Source of the DNA: CAWEHU01 sp963808965
GTDB lineage: Bacteria > Pseudomonadota > Alphaproteobacteria > Acetobacterales > Acetobacteraceae
Length of the DNA stretch: 64,000 bases
Direction of reading: 5' to 3'
Assembly: GCA_963808965.1 (NCBI GenBank)
Contig: CAWEHU010000010.1
Location: 74,566 to 138,565 of the forward strand
Shown: positions 43,670-52,531 of the stretch, piece after piece
How positions within the stretch are numbered: position 1 is the first letter of the stretch
Layout of the letters: the number at the start of each line of letters is the position of its first letter
Position numbers and translations under genes: made by a program
The notes under the pieces: generated by a model
Told to the model about the DNA's origin: nothing
Databases searched by the model: none
Seen by the model: the letters and a program-made list of their open reading frames with translations, nothing else

Positions 43670-43951
43670 GTGCATGTCCCGAGCTTTCTGACCGTACCTT
43701 GCTTTCTGGCGGCCTTCGTCCTGTTCGGATGGCAGTATTACGTCGCCGATCCGGAGCGGCGGATCATGGACCGTCGATTCCTTCTCGCCTCCGCCTCCCT
43801 CCTGCTCGCCCTTCTATACGTCTCGCTGGACGCGCTGGACCCGCTCGGACCGGCGCTTTCCGGTGGCTTCTTTGCCGCGGGTCTCGGGTGCCTGCTGCTC
43901 TCGCTTCACGGGCGGCGGCGGCCCCGAGGGCGGAATCGGCCTAGCGGCTGA
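43670..43951 (+). CDS. Small membrane protein, 93 aa
   Basis: Starts at GTG 43670. Three hydrophobic segments: SFLTVPCFLAAFVLFGWQYYV, FLLASASLLLALLYVSLD and LSGGFFAAGLGCLLLSL, then a basic tail RRRPRGRNRPSG. No family recognised. Located between rpmJ and glcF. Confidence 0.55.
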   Translation: MHVPSFLTVPCFLAAFVLFGWQYYVADPERRIMDRRFLLASASLLLALLYVSLDALDPLGPALSGGFFAAGLGCLLLSLHGRRRPRGRNRPSG

Positions 43952-44029
43952 CAAGGCTGGATTGCCAGCCCCGCAGGTGCGAGTCATAGAAGCGACCAGT
44001 CCCCAAACAGAGGGAACGGTCCAAGGCAC

Positions 44030-45346
44030 ATGCAGACAAATTTCGCGCCTGAACTGCTAAAAGATCCGGATTTCGCGTCTTCCGAGAAAGTCGTGCGCAC
44101 CTGCGTCCATTGCGGGTTCTGCACCGCGACCTGTCCGACGTTCCTGTTGCTCGGCGACGAACTGGATAGCCCGCGTGGGCGCATCTACCTGATGAAGGAG
44201 ATGCTGGAGAACAACCGGCCCGCGACGAAGGAGATCGTCAAGCACATCGACCGCTGCCTCTCCTGCCTCTCCTGCATGACGACCTGCCCTTCTGGCGTCC
44301 ACTACATGCACCTCGTGGATCACGGCCGGCGCCATATCGAGGAGACGTACAAGCGGCCGTTGCATGAACGCGCTCTCCGCGAACTGTTGGAGCGCGTGCT
44401 CCCGAATCCCCGTCTGTTCCGGCTCGCGCTGATGGGCGCACGCGTGACGCGGCCGCTTGCCGCGATGATTCCCGGACAGAGCGCGCTCGCCGATCGGCTA
44501 CGGGCGATGCTGCGGCTTGCCCCCGGCAAGCTGCCGCCGCCGAGCCCGATGCAGGAACCGCAGGTTCATCGAGCGGAAGGGAAGCGGCGCGGGCGGGTCG
44601 CGTTGCTCACGGGATGCGCGCAGCAGGTGCTCGCGCCGCAGATCAATGAGGCGACGATCCGGCTGCTGACCCGTCTCGGGGTCGAGGTGGTGATCACGAA
44701 AGGCCAGGGCTGCTGCGGCGCTCTCACGCATCACATGGGCCGTCACAAGCCCGCGATGGCGAGCGCCCGCGCGAATATCGAGGCCTGGAGTCGCGAGATC
44801 GAGGGCGAGGGCCTCGACGCCATCGTGGTGAACACCTCCGGCTGCGGCACCACGCTCAAGGATTACGGGTTCATGTTCCGCGCCGAGCCGGAACCCTGGC
44901 GCAGCCGGGCCGACAAGGTCGCGTCGCTCTCCAAGGACATCAGCGAGTATCTGACGAAGCTCGGTTACGAGCCGACGCGAGAGGCCTCGGAGCTGACCGT
45001 TGCTTATCACTCGGCTTGCAGTCTGCAACACGGGCAGCAGATCAGGAACCAGCCGAAGGCGCTGCTGCGAAGTGCGGGATTCAGAGTCCTGGATCCGGCC
45101 GAGCCGCATATCTGCTGCGGCTCCGCTGGCACCTACAACATGGTTCAGCCGGAAATCGCCTCACGCCTGCGGGAACGCAAGCTCGCCAACATCGCCGTTA
45201 CCAAACCAGACTTGGTTGCAGCCGGCAACATCGGCTGCATCACGCAGCTTTCGAATGGCGGCTTCCCGGTCGTACATACGGTGGAGCTGCTGGACTGGAT
45301 GGCCGGCGGACCGAAGCCGCAGGGCCTAATGCCGCGACCGAACTGA
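44030..45346 (+). CDS. glcF: Glycolate oxidase iron-sulfur subunit
   Basis: 438 residues with two 4Fe-4S ferredoxin motifs: CVHCGFCTATCP and CLSCLSCMTTCPSGV, followed by two CCG domains with GQGCCGALTHH and HICCGSAGTYN, the heterodisulfide-reductase-like Cys-rich pairs. GlcF transfers electrons from glycolate oxidation (GlcD/GlcE) to the membrane. glcD and glcE are not in this window, so they must be elsewhere. Its product glyoxylate can feed the gcl pathway at 14-18 kb. Confidence 0.94.
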   Translation: MQTNFAPELLKDPDFASSEKVVRTCVHCGFCTATCPTFLLLGDELDSPRGRIYLMKEMLENNRPATKEIVKHIDRCLSCLSCMTTCPSGVHYMHLVDHGRRHIEETYKRPLHERALRELLERVLPNPRLFRLALMGARVTRPLAAMIPGQSALADRLRAMLRLAPGKLPPPSPMQEPQVHRAEGKRRGRVALLTGCAQQVLAPQINEATIRLLTRLGVEVVITKGQGCCGALTHHMGRHKPAMASARANIEAWSREIEGEGLDAIVVNTSGCGTTLKDYGFMFRAEPEPWRSRADKVASLSKDISEYLTKLGYEPTREASELTVAYHSACSLQHGQQIRNQPKALLRSAGFRVLDPAEPHICCGSAGTYNMVQPEIASRLRERKLANIAVTKPDLVAAGNIGCITQLSNGGFPVVHTVELLDWMAGGPKPQGLMPRPN

Positions 45347-45357
45347 ACGGGAGCAAA

Positions 45358-45384
45358 CTTGCGCTAACGCAAGGGCAAAAGCCC
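45358..45384 (+). terminator. Twin hairpins after glcF
   Basis: CTTGCG-CTAA-CGCAAG (45358-45373) overlaps by one base with GGGC-AAAA-GCCC (45373-45384). Both are perfect and lie 12 bp after the glcF stop. Probable transcription stop or mRNA end. Confidence 0.55.
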
Positions 45385-45440
45385 GAGAGCTTGTCCGGCC
45401 CCGGCTTGCATCGGTCCCTTTCGGGCGCGACCATACGGCG

Positions 45441-45993
45441 ATGTGGCGGATCCTGCTATTCCTGGTCCTGCTGAACGTACCCGCTCATGCGCAGGCGCCC
45501 GCAACCGATAAGCGCGCCGCTGTCGACCGGCTGCTCGCCGCACTTGAAAGCGGCACCCACGGAGCAGGCGGCGGCGCCGATCGAGGCGCACCTCGCGCAG
45601 CTTTGGCTGGAACAGGGGTCCGCCGCGGTCACTCTTCTGATGAGCCGCGGGTTGCGCGACCTGAAGGCCGGCGCGCATCAAGACGCCATCGACGATTTCA
45701 GCGACGCCATCGCGCTCGACCCGGATCTCGCGGAAGCCTGGCGCCAGCGCGCCATCGCTCGCTACGAACAGGGCGACACTCAGGGAGCCGTGCGCGATCT
45801 CGAGGAAACATTGAAACGCGAGCCACGCCATTTCGGAGCGTTCGAAACCCTCTCCCGCATCGCCGAAAACCGCAAAGACTGGAAGAGCGCCTATTCCGCC
45901 TGGCAGAAGGTGTTGGAGATCGATCCGAAGACACCCGGCGGAGAGCAGAGGCTCAAGGACCTGAGGCGGCGCGCGATGGGCGAGCAAACCTGA
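45441..45993 (+). CDS. Exported TPR-repeat protein, one frameshift
   Basis: Frame 1 starts MWRILLFLVLLNVPAHAQAP (signal peptide) at ATG 45441 and continues DKRAAVDRLLAAL. At 45544-45545 an extra T (CACTTGAAAG for CACTGAAAG) shifts it. After correction it continues KAAPTEQAAAPIEAHLAQLWLEQG and then two TPR units (LKAGAHQDAIDDFSDAIALDPDLAEAW; YEQGDTQGAVRDLEETLKREP) to the stop at 45993. About 183 aa. Periplasmic scaffold of unknown partner. Confidence 0.8.
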
Positions 45994-46035
45994 ATCACGA
46001 CGCTGCTATGAACTGCCGAAAGCGGGAGGAAGCCA

Positions 46036-47262
46036 ATGAGTGACGCGCTGAGCGATCGGACGATCGAGATCGTAAAGGCCACGGTGCCGGCACTGGAAAA
46101 GGGTGGCACCGCGATCACCGACCGCATGTACCAGCGCCTGTTCATGACGCCGGAGATTCGCGATCTCTTCAATCAGTCGCATCACGGCGAGACCGGATCG
46201 CAGTCGAAGGCGCTGACAGCGGCGATTATCGCGTATGCCCGGAATATCGACAATTTGGGCGTGCTCGGCACCCGTGTCGAGCGGATCACGCAGAAACACG
46301 TGGGCCTGAATATCCTGCCGGAGCACTACCATTTCGTCGCCGAGGCGCTGCTCGGGGCGATCAAGGATGTGCTGGGCGAGGCGGCAACCCCAGAGATACT
46401 GGAGGCCTGGGGCGAGGCGTATTGGTTCCTCGCCGATCTGCTGATTGCTCGGGAGGCGATCATTTATAGCCGCCTGGCCGCCGCGGCCGGAGGCTGGAAC
46501 GGCTGGCGTGACTTCAGGGTCGAGAGCACGAAGCAGGAAAGCGAGGTGATCCGCTCGTTCGTCCTGGTCCCGGCCGACGGCCGCGGGGTGATGCGGCACC
46601 GCCCCGGCCAGTACCTGACATTTTCTTTCGATGTGCCTGGCGCCGGTCATCTTAAGCGCAACTATTCGATCTCATCCGCGCCGGAGGACCGCGCGTATCG
46701 TATCAGCGTCAAGCGCGAGGCGCGGCCCGGCGTTCCGCCCGGGCTCGCCTCCAACTGGCTGCATGACCAAGCCAAGCCGGGCAGCGTGCTGAAGGTCGCC
46801 CCGCCCGCGGGCGAGTTCTATCTGGACGAGAGGGACCAAAGCCCTGTCGTGTTGCTGAGCGGCGGCGTCGGACTCACGCCCATGGTGAGCATGCTGGAAC
46901 ACGTCGTGCGCTCCGGCAGCGGCCGGCCGATTTGGTACATTCATGGCGCGGAGAATCGTCGCGTCCACGCGATGGGCGAGCATGTGCGCGAACTCGCGTC
47001 GCAGGCGCCCAACGTCACGGTCCGCACGTTCTACAACGTGGTCGAGCCAAGCGACGAAGCGGGCAAGCACTATGACGAGCGAGGGTTCATCAGCGGCGCT
47101 TACATCTCCAAGCACACGCCGAAGGAGGACGCGACCTACTATCTGTGCGGCCCGCGACCCTTCCTGCGGGCAATGGTCGGCGGTCTGGCGCGAGTTGGCG
47201 TTCCGCTCGGCCACATCCGCTACGAGTTCTTCGGCCCGGCCGACGAGCTGCTCGCGGCCTGA
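46036..47262 (+). CDS. hmp: Flavohemoprotein, nitric oxide dioxygenase
   Basis: 408 aa in three domains. Globin (1-140) with the proximal His in VERITQKHVGLNI; FAD domain with RHRPGQYLTFSF and KRNYSISSAPE; NAD domain with LLSGGVGLTPMVSMLEHV, YLCGPRPFLRAM and the C-terminal YEFFGPADEL. Oxidises NO to nitrate with O2 and NADH. AGGAAGCC lies before the ATG. No NsrR-type site was identified in the short upstream gap. Confidence 0.95.
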   Translation: MSDALSDRTIEIVKATVPALEKGGTAITDRMYQRLFMTPEIRDLFNQSHHGETGSQSKALTAAIIAYARNIDNLGVLGTRVERITQKHVGLNILPEHYHFVAEALLGAIKDVLGEAATPEILEAWGEAYWFLADLLIAREAIIYSRLAAAAGGWNGWRDFRVESTKQESEVIRSFVLVPADGRGVMRHRPGQYLTFSFDVPGAGHLKRNYSISSAPEDRAYRISVKREARPGVPPGLASNWLHDQAKPGSVLKVAPPAGEFYLDERDQSPVVLLSGGVGLTPMVSMLEHVVRSGSGRPIWYIHGAENRRVHAMGEHVRELASQAPNVTVRTFYNVVEPSDEAGKHYDERGFISGAYISKHTPKEDATYYLCGPRPFLRAMVGGLARVGVPLGHIRYEFFGPADELLAA

Positions 47263-47312
47263 GTAACTCTCTCACGGCTCGCTCCGACAGGAGGAGGGCT
47301 CGGTTGCGACAT

Positions 47313-47337
47313 TTTCTCTCTCCTTGCGAGGAGAGAA
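47313..47337. repeat. Palindrome TTCTCTCTCC-TTGC-GAGGAGAGAA after hmp
   Basis: Ten-base arms with one mismatch. It lies 51 bp past the hmp stop and resembles the ctctcc/ggagag palindromic intergenic elements of alphaproteobacteria. The rest of the gap 47263-47549 shows no supportable gene, only a short unexplained open stretch on the minus strand. Confidence 0.55.
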
Positions 47338-47549
47338 GATGCAGGCGAGCGCGCCGCGTGGAGGCGGACGAGACCTAACACGGCAAGAAGGAGACCCCCG
47401 ACTCCCAGCCCGCAGCGACGCGGTCGCCCCTACATCAAGGAGGGCTAGCACGCCGAGAAACGCCCGATCGTTCCCCCGGTCGAGCGCGGCGGCGATGCGC
47501 GCGCCGTCCGCTTCGCGGGAGCTTGGGAGGCCCTTTCTTTCGTCGGTCT

Positions 47550-48249
47550 AGGCTGCGGCGGAGTTCAACGCTCGCCGCAGCGCTTCATCACCCCTTACCG
47601 CTGCGGCCCCTTGGTCGATTTCATTTGAGCGATCTGGCATATGGGGAATATGGCACGAAGGCGTCAAAACGACTACTCCCAGGCCGATCCCGCAAATCAT
47701 TCCAGGGCCACAAGCGACCTTTAGTGAAGCCACAAAGGAAGGGTTGCCTCAAGAAGCTATCGACGCATCGGCTATATATTACTGCCCAGGTCGGGCGCAT
47801 CGCCCATTTATGGGCATGTTGGAACACATGCTCGACGATATGATCTGGAGCCTATCAAATCTTGACAAAGATATAGGAGCCTGCATTACTTCGCAGATAT
47901 ACTCTGTCCAGTATCGTATTCAGGCGATATCGGCCATTTGCCGGTTTAAAGGAGCTTCTAAGGAGACCCTAGATTTATTGAATAGCTTGGACCGAGAAGC
48001 TAGGTCGTTGGTTGTTGCCAGAAATATCGCCGTTCATAATCCCATTGTCTTGGAAGGACAACGCAGAACATTGCTCTGGCACAACATAGTCTGAGGCTAA
48101 GAAACTAGTTCTCTAGCGGCATTGTTGAAGCGGACTATCAAGAACTTGTTAGGGTTACACACGCCATTAGGGACTACTTCAACCGTTTCGTAACCGCGCG
48201 CGACGAGATTTATACTGAGCTGCAATCATTGCAAGATAAATGCCAATAA
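47550..48249 (+). pseudogene. Decayed gene with HEPN-like RX4H motif in an AT-rich patch
   Basis: From 47550 an open frame without a clear ATG runs to 48094. The first usable ATG is near 47811 (MGMLEHMLDDMIWSLSNLDKDIG). The product is helical and contains SLVVARNIAVHNP, an R-X4-H arrangement as in HEPN RNase-like proteins of abortive-infection type. After the stop another frame carries on with VEADYQELVRVTHAIRDYFNRF to a TAA at 48247-48249, suggesting a broken C-terminus. Base composition is visibly AT-richer than the flanks. Probably horizontally acquired and degraded. Confidence 0.5.
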
Positions 48250-48512
48250 CAGTCTCGATTTCTTCCTCAATATCGGCTTCTGAAACGCAGCTCCAATGGC
48301 CACGAAAGAGCCTGTAACCCCGCATCGATCATCCCCGGCGTCACCCCAAGCTCCTTGTCGTCAGCCGGCCTGTCACGCGGTTCAATGCATACTATGGCAA
48401 CCTGCAAAGCCAGGTATATTACTGGGCAAGATATTCCGTTTGAAGCTACGCGCTTGGTTGCAGAAAAGGTTTGACCACCCCGGCCAGATCCTGTAGGAAA
48501 ATATTCCGTTGA
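48250..48512. other. Gene-free stretch with a 10-bp direct repeat
   Basis: No coding region is supportable. ATATTCCGTT occurs at 48431-48440 and again at 48501-48510, exactly 70 bp apart. The minus strand contains a short open segment ending LGVTPGMIDAGLQALSW that may be a remnant of a lost gene. The stretch separates the AT-rich patch from normal GC-rich genes and could mark an old insertion edge. Confidence 0.45.
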
Positions 48513-48551
48513 CCTGGAGCCCCGCCGATTCTCCCCACCTGCTTCGCCCAA

Positions 48552-49238
48552 GTGTTCGCCCTGATTCTGCGCGGGTTGTGCGGGGCCATCGCGGCACGCG
48601 GGCCGAAGGCCGGGGCGGATTTGCGTCTGATCGCTCCGGCGTTGCAGCGGGTGGGCCGCCTCTCCGCCCGGTTCCTCGCCGTGGTGGCGGCCTTCCGCGC
48701 TGGCCGCCTGATCCCGCCCCGGCCCTCGCCCGACACCGATCAGCGTCCGGCCCCGGTGTCCCGCACGCGGCCGGTTTCCGAGGAGGCCCAGGCTGCGGCA
48801 ACCGGCGCTGCGGCATTCGGCCTGCTCGCCTCGCCGAAGCTCGAGCGCCTGCCCGCCCGGTTTGGCTGGATGCTCCGGTTCGGGTCGGAGGTGGCGTGCC
48901 ATCGCTCGCAACTGGAGCACTGGCTCACCACCAATCCCGAACTTGGGAAGTTGCTCGCGGCCGCGCCCCATGCCGGCCGCATCCTGCGCCCGCTCTGCCA
49001 TATGCTGGGAATCCCGCTGCCCCCCGCGCTGCGCCTGCCGCCGCGTCCGCCGGGCCACAAGCCCGAACCCGCCGCCTCCGCCTCTTCTCCCATGCCCTCC
49101 CGCGTGCCCAGATCGGCCCGGACTCGGCCGAGCAAGGCGGAGATGCGGTCCTGGTTGCCTGGGCAGAAGCGCGCACTGGTTTGGTCTCGACGCCCGGCCA
49201 CGTCCGACAATCCGCCCTTCGCGCTCAAACCGGCCTGA
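48552..49238 (+). CDS. Hypothetical protein, 228 aa, Ala/Arg/Pro-rich
   Basis: Starts at GTG 48552 (FALILRGLCGAIAARGPKAG). The only organised parts are FGWMLRFGSEVACHRSQLEHWLTTNPELGKLLAAAPHAGRILRPLCHMLGI and a proline-rich tail with PPRPPGHKPEP. No signal, helices or known domain. A long opposite-strand frame covers the same DNA; this strand looks better because of the helical, family-like core. Moderate support only. Confidence 0.4.
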   Translation: MFALILRGLCGAIAARGPKAGADLRLIAPALQRVGRLSARFLAVVAAFRAGRLIPPRPSPDTDQRPAPVSRTRPVSEEAQAAATGAAAFGLLASPKLERLPARFGWMLRFGSEVACHRSQLEHWLTTNPELGKLLAAAPHAGRILRPLCHMLGIPLPPALRLPPRPPGHKPEPAASASSPMPSRVPRSARTRPSKAEMRSWLPGQKRALVWSRRPATSDNPPFALKPA

Positions 49239-49409
49239 CCCCGCTCTAGGCGGAAGCACGCCCTTAACGTTGCTGATTAGAAACGGACTGCCGCCGGAGG
49301 CGACCGATTGCTCGCTGCCGTCCACCACTCGTTCTGCTGCTTGATCCACTGATCCTTGGGCGAGGCGACCGACCGTGGTTATGTGCCGAGCCAGCCGCGT
49401 CCAGTGACG

Positions 49410-49946
49410 CTAGCGAGGAAGGGGAGGGGAAGCACCACTTCGCGCCGAGCTGACCGTGGACCAGAATTCCCGTGCGAAGCCCTGCGCATCAGGATGGAGC
49501 GCCTGGCGCACGATGACGGGCCGGCCGGACCCGCAACGCCATTCGAAGATGGTGGCCCGTCCGGCTGCGTATGCGGGCACGACATCCGCCGCCGGATTCC
49601 GCTCGCAAAACCGCAGCGCGCCAGGCGAGGGAACCGGGCGCGTGTCGGCCTTCTCATCACAGGGAATGTTCGCGCCATAGAGGCAAGCCAGCACCTGACC
49701 GTCCGCGCATCGCCACGCCGCGCGCTTGAACTCGGCGAGCGGCGTACTCGTGGGTGCATGTGCAGCTTCCTTCAGCGCCCGAGCCATCCACTCAGGCACG
49801 GCCTCGCCCGTATAACGCTGGTCCGGGCGGTCGATCGTGCCGACCGCCGCGCAGTAGCGGGCGGGGTCGTCGAAGGTCGCCGAGGCGGCGGCACCCGGTA
49901 GAAGAAGGGCGCCGAGTGCGGCGATGACGGATAGCCCGATCTTCAT
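49410..49946 (-). CDS. Secreted hypothetical protein, 178 aa, cysteine-containing
   Basis: A signal peptide (MKIGLSVIAALGALLLPGAAASA) precedes FDDPARYCAAVGTIDRPDQRYTGEAVPEWM, a pattern seen in uncharacterised proteobacterial periplasmic proteins. Five cysteines in the mature part could form disulfides. The ATG overlaps the stop of the OmpA/MotB-like gene (ATGA), placing it in the motor-like operon. Confidence 0.7.
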   Translation of the reverse strand: MKIGLSVIAALGALLLPGAAASATFDDPARYCAAVGTIDRPDQRYTGEAVPEWMARALKEAAHAPTSTPLAEFKRAAWRCADGQVLACLYGANIPCDEKADTRPVPSPGALRFCERNPAADVVPAYAAGRATIFEWRCGSGRPVIVRQALHPDAQGFAREFWSTVSSARSGASPPLPR

Positions 49947-51370
49947 CGGTCGGTCAGCCGCAACTCGATGCGCCGGTTCTTCGCGTACGCTTCCGGCGTA
50001 TCGCCAACTTCAAGCGGCTGGAAATCGGCGAATCCGGTCGCGGCGAGATGATTCGCCGGCACGCCCTCGGCGATCAGCAGCTTGACGACCGTGATCGCGC
50101 GCGCGGCCGACAGCTCCCAGTTCGAGGCGAAATTGCCATGACCGATCGGTTGCTTGTCCGCGTGTCCGTCCACGCGCAAGATCCAGTGGATGTTGGGCGG
50201 GATTTGTGCGGCGATCTGCTTGATCGTGCCGGCCAGCGTTTTGATCTGATCTTGACCTGCCTGCGTCATTTCGGCGCTGCCGACCGGGAACAGCACCTCG
50301 CTCTGAAACACGAATCGGTCGCCGACCACTTGGATGCCCGGCCGGTTCGCCAGCACTTCGCGCAGCTTGCCGAAGAACTCGCTGCGATAGCGTTGCAGCT
50401 CTTCCACCTTCGCGGCCAGGGCGGCATTCAGGCGCTGGCCGAGATTGGCGATCTGCACATCCTTGTCGCGCATCGCGCCCTCGGCGAGATCGAGGTCCTT
50501 GCTGATGCGGGCGAGCTGCGTCTTCAATTCATCCACTTGCCGGCTGAGCAGCGCGAGCTGGGCGCGGGCGCTGTCGCCGAGCTTCTTCTCGTCGGCGAGT
50601 TGCGCTTCGACGGCTTGGCGGCGCTGCTGCTCGGTCGTGGCACGCGCGGCCGCGTCCTGCGCCTGCTTCTCCAACTCATCGCGCAACGCCGTCAGAGCGC
50701 GCGCCTGCTCGGCGAGTTTCGCGAGATCGGAGAGACGCGCCTCGATCGTCGCCTTGTCTGCCTTCACGATCCGGTCTTGCTCGGCCGACTGCCGCTCCAT
50801 CTCGGCGAGCCGGGCTTGCAGGGCCGCGAGCTGCTTCTTCGTGTCCGCGAGCTGCCCGGCCACGACGGTCGTCTCCTGCCCCGCCCTGTCGGAGCGCGCG
50901 GCGGCTTCGCCGAGCTGCGTACGAAGTTGCTCGTTCTGCGCGGCCGCGGAGCGCGCTTGCAGATTGGCGTCGGCGAGCTGGGCGGCCAGTCTGTCACGCT
51001 CCGTTTGCAGCGCGTCGCGGTCGGAGACGGCCTTCTCCGCATCGCCCCGCACGGCCGCGAGCTGCTGGGCAAGCGAGTCACGTGCAGCCGTCACGCTTTG
51101 CAGGTCCCGATTGAGCTGAGCCACCGAAACTTGCAGCTCGGAGGTGCGGCCACGCTCCAGCGAGAGCATGTCGGACAATTCCGAGAGCTGCCGGTTCACC
51201 CGCTCCAGCGCCTGATCCCGGCCGGAGAGGGAGACCGACAGGAACGCCTGCGCGAGCACGAACACGAGCAGCACGAAAATGATGACCATGAGCAGCGTGG
51301 AGAGCGCGTCCACGTAGCCCGGCCAGGCTTCGAGTCCGTTCCCCCCGCCCCGCCGTGCCCTGATCGCCAT
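49943..51370 (-). CDS. MotB-like protein: one TM helix, long coiled coil, C-terminal OmpA domain
   Basis: 475 aa. The N-terminal cytoplasmic tail MAIRARRGGGNGLEAWPG is followed by YVDALSTLLMVIIFVLLVFVLAQAFL, a helix with an Asp (residue 21) where MotB has its proton-carrying Asp. About 270 residues of heptad coiled coil (many Arg, Gln, Ala, Leu) follow, then an OmpA peptidoglycan domain (FQSEVLFPVGSAEM, DGHADKQPIGHGNFASNWELSAARAITVVKLL, NRRIELRL). With the MotA-like partner, 6 bp upstream, it forms a probable ion-driven envelope motor. No flagellar genes are nearby. Confidence 0.85.
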   Translation of the reverse strand: MAIRARRGGGNGLEAWPGYVDALSTLLMVIIFVLLVFVLAQAFLSVSLSGRDQALERVNRQLSELSDMLSLERGRTSELQVSVAQLNRDLQSVTAARDSLAQQLAAVRGDAEKAVSDRDALQTERDRLAAQLADANLQARSAAAQNEQLRTQLGEAAARSDRAGQETTVVAGQLADTKKQLAALQARLAEMERQSAEQDRIVKADKATIEARLSDLAKLAEQARALTALRDELEKQAQDAAARATTEQQRRQAVEAQLADEKKLGDSARAQLALLSRQVDELKTQLARISKDLDLAEGAMRDKDVQIANLGQRLNAALAAKVEELQRYRSEFFGKLREVLANRPGIQVVGDRFVFQSEVLFPVGSAEMTQAGQDQIKTLAGTIKQIAAQIPPNIHWILRVDGHADKQPIGHGNFASNWELSAARAITVVKLLIAEGVPANHLAATGFADFQPLEVGDTPEAYAKNRRIELRLTDR

Positions 51371-51376
51371 TCGCGG

Positions 51377-52531
51377 TTACCTCGACGGTTCTTCGGCCAG
51401 TGCCGCCACCGTTCGCGTCAGAACGCGGAGATCGTTGCGCAACTCCGCCGTGCTCTGCGCCCGTCCCTGCTCCGAGTTGCTCAGAAGGCGCTGGAGGTAG
51501 ATTTCGATATTGCGCAGATGCGCCCGCGCCCGATCGTCGAAACCTTCATCGTGGCGGCGTTCCAGCAGGCGTTGCAACGCGGGGCCGAGCTGCGATTGCA
51601 TCTCGGCGATGTGGATCATGAGCTGCTGGTTCGAGCGCAGCGCGTCCGAGAGCGTGCCGATCCGCTCGGTGAGCGACAGCACCGCCTGGTTCGCTTGCGC
51701 GCGTCCCTCCTCGCCGCGGGCGAGAATGCGTTGTAACCCCTCCATGTTCTCGGCCGTCTGCTCGAGCAGCGCTTGCACATAGATCGGCACCGAGCCGTCA
51801 CCCTCAGCGAGTGCGCCGGAGGAGAGTCGCGTGAGGCCGGCGAGCCATTCTTCCAACTCGTTGAAAAACCGGTTTTGGGCCTGTCCGGCGGTGAGGTCGA
51901 GAAAGCCCAGCACGAGCGCGCCGGCCAGGCCGAACATGCTGGCCGAGAAGGCGGTGCCCATCCCGTGCAGCGGCCGCGCCAGGCCCGATTTCAGTTGCTC
52001 GAAGAGCGCATTGAGGTCGCCCGAGCCGACCGACATGCCGGCGATCACGTCCGATACCGAGCCGACCGTTTGCAAGAGCCCCCAGAAAGTGCCGAGCAGG
52101 CCGAGGAAGATCAGCAGCCCGGTCATGTAGCGCGACAGCTCGCGGCTCTCGTCGAGGCGCGAGGCGATTCCGTCCAAGAGGCTCCGCATCGCCGTCGCGG
52201 AGAGCGTGAATCGGTGCTCGCCGTCGCGTCCGCGCGATTCACGCGAGGCCAGCATGCTCGCCATCGGCGCCAGCAGCCGAGGCGAGGGGAGGGCGGAGAT
52301 CCGCGCCCGCGCCTGCTGCCACGTCTCGAGCCACGTTACCTCGGGCGAGAGACGCAGCACTTGCCGGAGATTCCAGCCGATACCGAGCACGAGCACGAGC
52401 AGGATCACGCTGTTGAGCAGCGGATTGTTGCTGAAGGCGGTCAGCAGCACGCCGGAGAGCAGCGCCGCGACGACCGCGACAGCCGCCAGGAACACCAGCA
52501 TCCGGACCAGATAGTGGGTCGGGCGTGTCAT
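51377..52531 (-). CDS. MotA/TolQ/ExbB-like inner-membrane protein
   Basis: 384 aa. Two N-terminal helices (MLVFLAAVAVVAALLSGVLLTAF; LLNSVILLVLVLGIGW), a cytoplasmic region, then the proton-channel helices YMTGLLIFLGLLGTFWGLLQTVGSV and ARPLHGMGTAFSASMFGLAGALVLGFLDL, with TM3-4 spacing as in MotA/TolQ. A roughly 130-residue helical C-terminal tail follows. The ATG overlaps the stop of the OmpA gene (ATGA). Together the genes form a conserved alphaproteobacterial unit of unknown task. Confidence 0.85.
   Translation of the reverse strand: MTRPTHYLVRMLVFLAAVAVVAALLSGVLLTAFSNNPLLNSVILLVLVLGIGWNLRQVLRLSPEVTWLETWQQARARISALPSPRLLAPMASMLASRESRGRDGEHRFTLSATAMRSLLDGIASRLDESRELSRYMTGLLIFLGLLGTFWGLLQTVGSVSDVIAGMSVGSGDLNALFEQLKSGLARPLHGMGTAFSASMFGLAGALVLGFLDLTAGQAQNRFFNELEEWLAGLTRLSSGALAEGDGSVPIYVQALLEQTAENMEGLQRILARGEEGRAQANQAVLSLTERIGTLSDALRSNQQLMIHIAEMQSQLGPALQRLLERRHDEGFDDRARAHLRNIEIYLQRLLSNSEQGRAQSTAELRNDLRVLTRTVAALAEEPSR

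Noticed and set aside
47263..48512. Insertion sequence or prophage remnant
   Set aside because: No transposase, integrase, terminal inverted repeats or target duplication could be found; only composition and broken frames suggest transfer.
48267..49349. A 360-codon minus-strand frame over the hypothetical gene at 48552
   Set aside because: The product is low-complexity Arg/Gly/Gln-rich without ordered segments; only its last residues (LGVTPGMIDAGLQALSW) look protein-like, perhaps a remnant.
49943..52531. Zorya-type anti-phage system (ZorA/ZorB)
   Set aside because: The MotA/MotB-like pair fits in outline, but no ZorC/ZorD or ZorE partner is present and the neighbours are OmpA, SuhB and EF-P; a housekeeping envelope motor is more likely.
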